Source: a bacterium
Lineage (GTDB): Bacteria; UBA3054
Length of the DNA: 11,554 nt
Assembly (NCBI GenBank): GCA_017538635.1
Contig: JAFYIM010000098.1
Location: 1 to 11,554, forward strand
Direction: 5' to 3'
Below the pieces are notes generated by a model. The model had not been told where the DNA came from. It saw only the letters and a program-made list of their open reading frames with translations, and ran no database searches. Shown here piece after piece: positions 1-4,959 of this stretch (its first letter is position 1; each line of letters starts with the position of its first letter). The translations under genes were made by a program, and so were the position numbers.

Positions 1-101
1 GTGTGCAGACCGATGCCGCCTTTCTTTTTCGGAATACCGTGACGGATGATCTTTTTGCCGACAGAGGGCTTCTTGCCGCAGATATCGCATTCTTTAGACA
101 T
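1..101 (-). CDS. rpmB: 50S ribosomal protein bL28, N-terminal part (cut by window edge)
   Basis: bL28 is a small component of the large ribosomal subunit. Read leftward from the ATG at 101-99, the frame gives MSKECDICGKKPSVGKK, then IIRHGIPKKKGGIGLH, and leaves the window at base 1 after 33 codons. The opening M-S-x-x-C-x-x-C-G-K-x-P-x-x-G is the usual start of bL28, and the CxxC is half of the zinc-binding set found in many family members; the second cysteine pair, if present, lies outside the window. A GGAG Shine-Dalgarno (110-107) stands 5 nt upstream of the ATG. The gene follows lptE on the same strand after a 54-nt AT-rich gap, so it may be read from the envelope operon, from its own promoter, or both. 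Identity is fairly sure despite the short fragment. Confidence 0.92.
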   Translation of the reverse strand, partial: MSKECDICGKKPSVGKKIIRHGIPKKKGGIGLH

Positions 102-155
102 ATTTGTCTCCTTATTTTATTTTGTTTATTTTGTTTTGTTAATTGTTTGCAAGTT
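102..155 (-). promoter_or_regulatory. AT-rich spacer before rpmB, possible weak promoter
   Basis: The 54 bases between lptE and rpmB are strikingly A-rich on the transcribed strand, with repeated AAAAT/AAACAA words, in contrast to the GC-rich genes on both sides. TTGCAA (152-147 on the minus strand) could serve as a -35 element. The best -10 candidate after 17-18 nt (TAAACA) is poor. The composition would suit an internal promoter or an A-rich translation enhancer for rpmB. This is inference. Confidence 0.25.
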
Positions 156-734
156 TTACCAGCGTTCCACCGCCTGTTCGCAGATGTGCTGGGCAAGGTC
201 GGAGCAAGCCAAGAGGATCGCCTGGTGTCGCGTAAGGGAAATGTCGTCGGTAGTAAGCAAATCGTATTTGCCTCTCACATTGTTTCTGGTCCAGACGACC
301 ACTGGCTCACCGTCCTGATATTCGTACATGGCGATATTGGCGAAAACGACCGCGCGGAAAGCCGTGGCCACGCCGGCTGCGTTGGCGTTCTGGGTCTTGT
401 CCACGAACTGCGTCGGCCTGAACTTCAAATCGATGAGCTGAACTCTCAGTTCACCGTCAGCTTCTTCCGCAGTGGGCACCACTTCGTAGGTCTGCTCTTT
501 CGTGAACTCGCTGATTATCTGGTTCGTGACCTCCATCTGAAGATGCGGCTCCTTGACTTTGTCAGGAATGTAAGAGATGCGCGGAATGTGCAGCTTCTTG
601 ATATTGTCCGCACGCTGCGGGGAACCGAGCGTATAGCCCAAGATACTGATCGGCGTGTCAGCGGAGTGATCTCTCTCGCAACCAGTCGCAAGAACGAGAA
701 CGAGTAGGGCGGCAATTAAGGGTAATGATTTCAT
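156..734 (-). CDS. lptE: LptE-like LPS-assembly lipoprotein
   Basis: LptE is the outer-membrane lipoprotein that plugs the LptD barrel and helps insert lipopolysaccharide into the outer leaflet. The 192-residue product starts MKSLPLIAALLVLVLATGC, a lipoprotein signal with the acylated cysteine at residue 19 followed by E-R, which predicts outer-membrane sorting. After it come GYTLGS (33-38), a strand ending in LHIPRI (48-53), a helix with EVTNQIISEF (68-77), and a segment running from EADGELRVQLIDL (91-103) to VVVWTRNNVRGKY (145-157); this is the LptE order of beta-strands and helices. The start at 734 is chosen over an in-frame ATG at 776 because it has AGGTGA just upstream and gives a clean signal peptide, while the longer form would overlap the preceding gene. 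The start lies 11 nt after the bamD-like stop, so the two are very probably cotranscribed. LptE sequences diverge strongly, so the family call rests on pattern and context. Confidence 0.8.
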   Translation of the reverse strand: MKSLPLIAALLVLVLATGCERDHSADTPISILGYTLGSPQRADNIKKLHIPRISYIPDKVKEPHLQMEVTNQIISEFTKEQTYEVVPTAEEADGELRVQLIDLKFRPTQFVDKTQNANAAGVATAFRAVVFANIAMYEYQDGEPVVVWTRNNVRGKYDLLTTDDISLTRHQAILLACSDLAQHICEQAVERW

Positions 735-745
735 GTTTGTCACCT

Positions 746-3490
746 TTAGTCGATGCGGTGAAGCTCCTCGCGGCACTTCTGAATACGGGTGTCGAGAACG
801 TCCATATGGCGCCAGTTAGCCGGAGCCTGCGCTTTCAGGGCCGTGAAAGCGTCCAGGGCCTGACCGTAATAGAAGCGGGCGTTGACTGTATCGTTTTGAT
901 TCTGGTAAGCTTCCGCTTTCTGCACCAGAGTGTAGGCCTTCTTATAAGAATTTATGAGCGTTGTCTCGCTGGAATAGTCTTTCACGTTCTTGTCTTCCAC
1001 CACTCTCTGATACTGCTCCTGGCTGATAGCGGTGGAGACACGGCCGGCCTCCGGCATAGTGCGGATCACCGTGCCTTCGGGAGCCTTGACGATGGCGTCC
1101 TTGTTGGGGTCTTTGTCTTCCGTCAGGCCTTTGGGCAGGACGGAAACAAGCTCTTCGTCGGTTATGGTGACGCCGGTCGTTTCCTTGACAGGCTTCTCTT
1201 CAGCAACGGGCTTCTCTTCGTCGAAAGCCGGCTTCGTCACTTCCCTGGTCACGCGGAGGCCGCTGTTGGTGGTGACGTTTATCGTAAGGGGCTGTTCCTT
1301 AGGTTCGGTGCTCTGGGGAATTATGCTGTTCACCAGTTCATCGGCAGGGTTATCTTTCACTTCCGCCGTAACTTCAGCAGTGGAAAGCTTGGGAGCAGTC
1401 TGCTCGGGCGTCACAACTTCAAAACTAGGCTTGCTCACAGACGCGGTCACTTTAACCGTGGGCTCGCTGACGGGAGCACTCGTTTCGACCTTGAAGGAAG
1501 GAGCGGACGCAGTAGTCGGAGCTGAAAAAGACGGCTGAGTGGGAGCGGGCGTAGAAACGACAGGTTTGGTCTCTATAACGGTCGTCGTTCCGGAAACATT
1601 GCCGGAGACATCTTTGAAGACCGGAGCGGATCCGTTTGTGCTGTAATTAGCTTTGGGAGGTTCCGAGACCACGACGGAACTGCTGGCATTGTAGCCGGCC
1701 AATTCGGAAGAGGAGACCGTGCTGTATTTGGGAGGATCGCTGGTCACGACTTCATCGAAATTCTCGGCCTTGGAGAGCGTCTGCCAATTGGAAGACTGGA
1801 TGCGGCTCGTAGGCTGCGTCATGGAAGGCTTCGGAGCTTCCGGAGCAGGAGCGGTAAAAGTCGGTTCCTGCGTCTTGGGCTGTTCGACAACAGCCACCGT
1901 CTTGACTTCTACGGTTTGGGGCTGCGTCTTCACTTCCGTGCCGGGCACGGGCGCCCAGACGTTCTCTATCTTCTGGACCGGCTTGGTCTCGAATTCTTCC
2001 TGCCTGATCTCGGTGACCACAGTCTCGCTCAGAGGCTTCTCCTCTCTCTTGACCTGCTCCTTGACATAGCTGGCGGCTGAAACTTTGCTAACGGGAGGAG
2101 GAACCGCGTCAGGGTTGCTCTGCTGATAAAGTTTCAGCAGCGCGTCGCTGGCCTGCTGAGCTTCGGCTTCCTTCTCGTACTCGTTTTTCATGAAGGAAGT
2201 CAATTCCTGCTTCTTGTTGGGATCCTGGAGATATTCGTTCATGACCTGGCGGGACTGGTTCTGACGCCAGTCGTCGCCGGTGGCGGCCATGGTCGAGCTG
2301 GAGCCGCTGAGGGCAGCCGTCCTTTCAACGCGCTGGTCTTCCGTCTTCGCAGGGTCCTTCTTCAGAGGATAGTTGGAGTTGTCAACGGTGTCGAATGCAC
2401 TGCCGTTATTGGTGATCTCGGGCGTCGTGCTGGAAGTGGTCACGGGGCGCGTTTCGTCAAAGGGAGCGCTCCCTGCTTTCGGAGTACCGAACGCATCACT
2501 GTCGTTGCTCTTGAATGATCTGACCGCTTCGTCCTGCTCTTTCTGAGAGCTGACGGCGCCGGCGTCCGGAGTCTGATCGACGTAGGTCACCTTGTCTTTC
2601 GGCATGCCCTGGACAGGTTCGCCCTTCAGGGCGGCCAGGCGCATTTTGGCCTTGTCTGCGCAATCAGTGTCGGGATACTCGGAGACGAGCAGCTCGTAGT
2701 GCATGATGGCGGACTTGGCATGGCCGGAATAGTCGTAATAATAAGCCTGGTCGTAAAGGGACTGGGCCTTGCGGTCCCTGAGCGCACGGATGTGCTGCTG
2801 AGCGTCGCCCACGTGTTCCGCCGTCGGGAATTCCCTGATGTAGTTGCGGAAACTGGCGATGGCGCGGTCAGTAGAGGTCTGGTCGTAATCGGCAGCTACG
2901 GCAGCCGCGGAATCGACTATACCGAGCATGAAAGCGGAATCATCGACCAGCTGCGAAGTCGGGAAATTCTGGCATACGTTCTCGAAAGATTCCCTGGCGG
3001 GGCCGTATTTCTTCAGGTTGTACTGAGCCATGCCCAAAGAATACTGGGCGGCCGGAGCGGCTTCGCTGTAGGGGGCGTTCTCAAGGATCTTGGAAAAGAT
3101 CTTCTCAGCCACGGAATAGCGCTTGTACTCCATGTAATGGTTGCCGATCCTCATCTGGTTGCGGGTGATGACCTGCATCTTTGAGAATTCTTTGTGGTTG
3201 TCCCAGATCTGCTGGTAAGCCTCGAAGGCCGCGTACGGATCGCCGAGCTTGTTCTCGCAAAGCGCGATGTACTCCCATCCCCTGACAGCCCTTTGGGAAC
3301 GTGGGAAATCTTCCTGCATCTTGCGGAAAAGCTTAAGGGCGCCGGAATAGTCGCCCGTTTCATAAGCCGTGACGCCCTGCTGAAAAAGCGAAGAAGCGGT
3401 CTGGGCCGCGTTTTCAGCGGCGGCTGAGGAAAGGCAGACGGCCGCGATAAGGCCGGTCAGGCAAATGCTGCGCAACAATTGAGATTTCAT
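746..3490 (-). CDS. bamD: BamD-like outer-membrane assembly TPR protein with long C-terminal extension
   Basis: BamD is the essential TPR subunit of the BAM complex, which folds beta-barrel proteins into the outer membrane. The 914-residue product has a signal peptide (1-25, ending SSAAA before E26) and a block of tetratricopeptide-like repeats at about 30-289. The part with DRAIASFRNYIREFP (208-222), ALRDRKAQSLYDQAYYY (236-252) and AIMHYELLVSEYPDT (261-275) matches the BamD/YfiO core pattern. Typical BamD is about 240-280 residues. Here a Ser/Thr/Pro/Val/Lys/Glu-rich low-complexity region follows (about 290-840), then a helical, TPR-like end (846-912). C19 is preceded by A-A-V, a poor lipobox, so this BamD may be a plain periplasmic protein and not a lipoprotein; that is inference. 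AAGGAG lies 6 nt before the ATG. The next gene downstream is lptE-like, a neighbour that supports an envelope role. Alternatively it is a generic TPR protein that only resembles BamD. Confidence 0.72.
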   Translation of the reverse strand: MKSQLLRSICLTGLIAAVCLSSAAAENAAQTASSLFQQGVTAYETGDYSGALKLFRKMQEDFPRSQRAVRGWEYIALCENKLGDPYAAFEAYQQIWDNHKEFSKMQVITRNQMRIGNHYMEYKRYSVAEKIFSKILENAPYSEAAPAAQYSLGMAQYNLKKYGPARESFENVCQNFPTSQLVDDSAFMLGIVDSAAAVAADYDQTSTDRAIASFRNYIREFPTAEHVGDAQQHIRALRDRKAQSLYDQAYYYDYSGHAKSAIMHYELLVSEYPDTDCADKAKMRLAALKGEPVQGMPKDKVTYVDQTPDAGAVSSQKEQDEAVRSFKSNDSDAFGTPKAGSAPFDETRPVTTSSTTPEITNNGSAFDTVDNSNYPLKKDPAKTEDQRVERTAALSGSSSTMAATGDDWRQNQSRQVMNEYLQDPNKKQELTSFMKNEYEKEAEAQQASDALLKLYQQSNPDAVPPPVSKVSAASYVKEQVKREEKPLSETVVTEIRQEEFETKPVQKIENVWAPVPGTEVKTQPQTVEVKTVAVVEQPKTQEPTFTAPAPEAPKPSMTQPTSRIQSSNWQTLSKAENFDEVVTSDPPKYSTVSSSELAGYNASSSVVVSEPPKANYSTNGSAPVFKDVSGNVSGTTTVIETKPVVSTPAPTQPSFSAPTTASAPSFKVETSAPVSEPTVKVTASVSKPSFEVVTPEQTAPKLSTAEVTAEVKDNPADELVNSIIPQSTEPKEQPLTINVTTNSGLRVTREVTKPAFDEEKPVAEEKPVKETTGVTITDEELVSVLPKGLTEDKDPNKDAIVKAPEGTVIRTMPEAGRVSTAISQEQYQRVVEDKNVKDYSSETTLINSYKKAYTLVQKAEAYQNQNDTVNARFYYGQALDAFTALKAQAPANWRHMDVLDTRIQKCREELHRID

Positions 3491-3506
3491 ATGCGTCTCC
3501 TTGCGG

Positions 3507-3533
3507 AAAAATTTATCGGTCTTTCAAATTTTT
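3507..3533 (-). other. AT-only inverted repeat between the YfgM-like and BamD-like genes
   Basis: The 41-nt gap between the two genes contains a perfect 8-bp inverted repeat (AAAAATTT, 11-nt loop, AAATTTTT) reaching into the stop codon of the upstream gene. All pairs are A-T, so a hairpin would be weak. The arm ends in five T on the transcribed strand, which gives a faint resemblance to an intrinsic terminator; strong termination is unlikely. It may be a chance product of the AT-rich gap. Confidence 0.25.
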
Positions 3534-4206
3534 ATTTGGAGCTTTCAGCTTCCGGTTCCGCCTCGGGGGCGGTCTCTTCGGGATAATTCCCGTTTTTGCG
3601 CCAAATGGAGGCGGCTACGTCCTCAAGAAGCGGAGAATCCTTGAGATCCTCGAGCTCCTCGGCGACGGCAAGAGCTTCCTCGTCCTTGCCCTGCAGGGCA
3701 TAGATCTTGAAAAGCAGATATTTGGCGTTCTGGGCGTGGGGACCCTTCATTAATTTCTCGTTGAGAACGTTGACGGCCTGGTCGTATTCGCCCTCGCCCA
3801 CGTAGCAGCGAGCTACGGAGAGCCAGGCGGCGTCGGCATATTCGTCATTGGGATATTCCTTGGCAACTCTGGTGTAGTAATCCCTGGCAAGCGCATAGTT
3901 GGTCGAAGAGGCGGCCTCGGCAGCCAGCCTCAGAAGAGCACTCTTGGCGCCGTGGGTCCCGGGATACTTGCTGGGGATCTCAGCGAGAGCTATGGTATTT
4001 GTTCCGGCATTAGCCAAATTGTTCTCGGCGTTGGCCTTTTTCGTGTTCTTATTGTTGACGATCTGATAGATAGCCACACAGACGACGAGCAGTATCAAAA
4101 TGCCCAGGAGGATGGAATTGCGTTTTTTGACCACTGTGACCGTGATCTTCTCGAGTTCTTCATGCACCGCGTCGTGACGCAGTTCCTTTTTTGTTAAACC
4201 AGCCAT
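3532..4206 (-). CDS. membrane-anchored tetratricopeptide protein, YfgM-like (TPR_21 type)
   Basis: The 224-residue product has a charged cytoplasmic start (1-30, including KKELRHDAVHEELEK), one transmembrane helix (about 31-50, NSILLGILILLVVCVAIYQI) and a periplasmic part of helical TPR units (about 60-205). Motifs such as ALARDYYTRVAKEYPND (105-121) and YDQAVNVLNEKL (141-152) are TPR helix pairs. The tail is acidic and rich in Pro/Glu (209-224). This is the layout of YfgM-type proteins (N-in, single helix, periplasmic TPR), known in E. coli as an ancillary SecYEG partner that hands secreted proteins to periplasmic chaperones. The ATG at 4206 has AGGAG 4 nt before it. The BamD-like gene follows after 41 nt, in keeping with a role in envelope protein traffic. 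The fold and topology are well supported; the exact function is inferred. Confidence 0.65.
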   Translation of the reverse strand: MAGLTKKELRHDAVHEELEKITVTVVKKRNSILLGILILLVVCVAIYQIVNNKNTKKANAENNLANAGTNTIALAEIPSKYPGTHGAKSALLRLAAEAASSTNYALARDYYTRVAKEYPNDEYADAAWLSVARCYVGEGEYDQAVNVLNEKLMKGPHAQNAKYLLFKIYALQGKDEEALAVAEELEDLKDSPLLEDVAASIWRKNGNYPEETAPEAEPEAESSK

Positions 4207-4269
4207 ATTGCTCCTAAATGCGGAGGTTGAGTTAATTGATCTTTTGAGCCTTGAGCTCCAGGCGCGGAC
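4207..4269 (-). other. spacer between tRNA-Arg and the YfgM-like gene, no terminator seen
   Basis: The 63 bases hold the ribosome-binding site of the downstream gene and a possible 4-bp GAGC/GCTC hairpin with no following T-run. No convincing second promoter is visible. The tRNA and the protein genes therefore appear able to share one transcript, with the mRNA part released by 3' tRNA processing. Confidence 0.4.
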
Positions 4270-4343
4270 TATCCTCGGCCGGATTCGAACCGGCGACCTA
4301 CGGTTTAGGAAACCGTCGCTCTATCCTGCTGAGCTACGAGGAC
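4270..4343 (-). tRNA. tRNA-Arg (anticodon CCT)
   Basis: The reverse strand folds into a full 74-nt cloverleaf. The acceptor stem is GTCCTCG with CGAGGAT (first pair G-U), discriminator A. The D arm is GCTC/GAGC. The anticodon stem is ACGGT/ACCGT around loop TTCCTAA, so the anticodon is CCT, reading AGG (Arg). The variable loop is short, and the T arm is GCCGG-TTCGAAT-CCGGC. CCA is not encoded, since the base after the discriminator starts GTCC, so the end must be added by tRNA nucleotidyltransferase. AGG is a fairly common Arg codon in the neighbouring genes, so this tRNA is not a rare-codon species here. It is the first gene of the leftward transcript. Confidence 0.97.
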
Positions 4344-4388
4344 AGTCTATGCCTGAAAACTTTAAGGCAAATTAAATTCTATTCGTTT

Positions 4389-4417
4389 ATGATACCAAAA
4401 GACCTTTTTATGTTCAA
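4389..4417 (-). promoter_or_regulatory. sigma70-like promoter for tRNA-Arg and the envelope operon
   Basis: On the minus strand, TTGAAC (4417-4412) and TATCAT (4394-4389) are separated by exactly 17 nt; they match the -35 and -10 consensus at 4 of 6 and 5 of 6 positions. Transcription would begin near 4382, about 39 nt before the mature tRNA 5' end, leaving a leader for RNase P to remove. It is the only good promoter seen for the leftward genes. Confidence 0.55.
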
Positions 4418-4419
4418 GA

Positions 4420-4472
4420 CTCCTTCCGGAGGCGCCCGGTTTTTCGCCGGTTGAAGTCCTTGCGCCGCAAGG
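4420..4472. other. GC-rich hairpin cluster between the divergent promoters
   Basis: Several small inverted repeats follow each other: CTCC/GGAG (4420-4431), GGCG/CGCC around a T5-containing loop (4431-4448), and a perfect 6-bp CCTTGC-GCC-GCAAGG (4458-4472). They lie upstream of both divergent promoters, so neither transcript should contain them. They could be protein-binding sites or remnants of terminators from a former gene arrangement. I see no coding sequence here. Confidence 0.3.
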
Positions 4473-4477
4473 TGCGT

Positions 4478-4506
4478 TTGCATTCCACAACCCCTTTTGA
4501 TATAAT
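4478..4506 (+). promoter_or_regulatory. sigma70-like promoter for rpsO
   Basis: A perfect TATAAT (4501-4506) is preceded by TTGCAT (4478-4483) with a 17-nt spacer. The -35 matches at only 3 of 6 positions, but the -10 is ideal and the position fits a highly expressed ribosomal protein gene. The start of transcription would be near 4511-4513, giving a leader of about 115 nt. Confidence 0.6.
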
Positions 4507-4510
4507 CCTT

Positions 4511-4628
4511 ACAATTCAAAAATTAAGAAGGAATATTTTTGCCCTATCCTCGGTTAACATCTGGTTGTTGGCTTAGAGTGGGGTGTATTGCGTCCCAAAA
4601 GGGGCGCCAACATATAAGGAGGCTATTT
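4511..4628 (+). promoter_or_regulatory. structured rpsO leader, candidate S15 autoregulatory element
   Basis: The leader before rpsO can form a 7-bp outer stem TGTTGGC (4566-4572) with GCCAACA (4606-4612). Directly inside its 3' side is a GTCCC-AAAA-GGGGC hairpin (4592-4605, one G-U pair). The 5' side carries an unpaired G/U-rich stretch (4573-4591). The outer stem ends 3 nt before the Shine-Dalgarno AAGGAGG (4616-4622). A competing short pairing AACA (4556-4559) with TGTT (4566-4569) would open the outer stem. In several phyla S15 represses its own translation by binding unrelated leader structures; that this one does so is inference. Confidence 0.45.
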
Positions 4629-4898
4629 ATGCCTATCACAGTTGAACGCAAGCAGGAAGTCATGCAGAAATTCGCTCTGCACGACAAGGACACGGGTTCC
4701 TCCGACGTCCAGATCGCTCTCATGACGGAGCGTATCTCCCACATCCAGGAGCACCTCAAACAGTTCCCGAAGGACAACAACTCCAGAAGGGGCCTTTTGA
4801 AACTGGTCGCCAAGCGCAGGAAACTACTCGATTATCTGCGCGCCACGGCGGAAGACCGTTACAAAGCGCTGCTTGAACAGCTCAACATCCGTAAGTAA
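4629..4898 (+). CDS. rpsO: 30S ribosomal protein uS15
   Basis: uS15 binds the central domain of 16S rRNA early in small-subunit assembly and takes part in an intersubunit bridge. The product is 89 residues, the normal length, starting [20 protein letters not shown]. The family signature is seen in [16 protein letters not shown] (21-36), [29 protein letters not shown] (46-74) and the C-terminal LLEQLNIRK. The conserved rRNA-contacting H-x-x-D-x-x-S-R-R-G pattern is intact apart from small changes. The ATG at 4629 is chosen over an in-frame ATG at 4539 because it has AAGGAGG 6 nt upstream and gives the standard length; the longer form would add 30 residues from the structured leader. pnp follows, the same rpsO-pnp order as in many bacteria. 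Confidence 0.98.
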   Translation: MPITVERKQEVMQKFALHDKDTGSSDVQIALMTERISHIQEHLKQFPKDNNSRRGLLKLVAKRRKLLDYLRATAEDRYKALLEQLNIRK

Positions 4899-4906
4899 TT
4901 ACGGGC

Positions 4907-4942
4907 AACGCGCGGGCCTGATTGGTTTTAGGTCCGCGCGTT
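4907..4942 (+). terminator. hairpin between rpsO and pnp, terminator or pnp leader element
   Basis: AACGCGCGGGCCT (4907-4919) pairs with AGGTCCGCGCGTT (4930-4942) in a 13-bp, GC-rich stem with one G-U pair and a 10-nt loop. The sequence after it (TAAACTTTAATT) is only weakly T-rich, so termination is probably partial. This would let rpsO be made in excess of pnp. No separate pnp promoter is visible between the hairpin and the gene. In E. coli the equivalent rpsO-pnp gap holds a terminator and the RNase III site used in pnp autoregulation; similarity of role is inferred. Confidence 0.6.
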
Positions 4943-4959
4943 TAAACTTTAATTAATGT

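Noticed and set aside
735..776. Longer N-terminus for the LptE-like protein starting at 776
   Set aside because: It would put 14 charged residues before the lipoprotein signal and overlap the BamD-like gene; ATG 734 has its own Shine-Dalgarno.
725..1525. 266-codon plus-strand frame inside the BamD-like gene (and the similar frame at 3-707)
   Set aside because: Both lie opposite well-supported minus-strand genes and show no recognisable domains or start signals.
4251..4454. 67-codon plus-strand frame across the tRNA
   Set aside because: Its peptide (AGFEPATYGLGNR...) is the well-known false translation of the antisense strand of a tRNA gene.
4544..4553. CTATCCTCGG in the rpsO leader, complementary to the 3' end of the tRNA-Arg (4269-4278), suggesting a T-box-like contact
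   Set aside because: A shared 10-mer is expected a few times by chance between a leader of this size and an 11.5-kb window, and there is no specifier-loop or antiterminator structure.
4539..4628. Upstream in-frame ATG extending uS15 by 30 residues
   Set aside because: It lacks a good ribosome-binding site at that start, adds non-family sequence, and would read through the structured leader; the internal ATG has AAGGAGG and yields the standard 89 residues.
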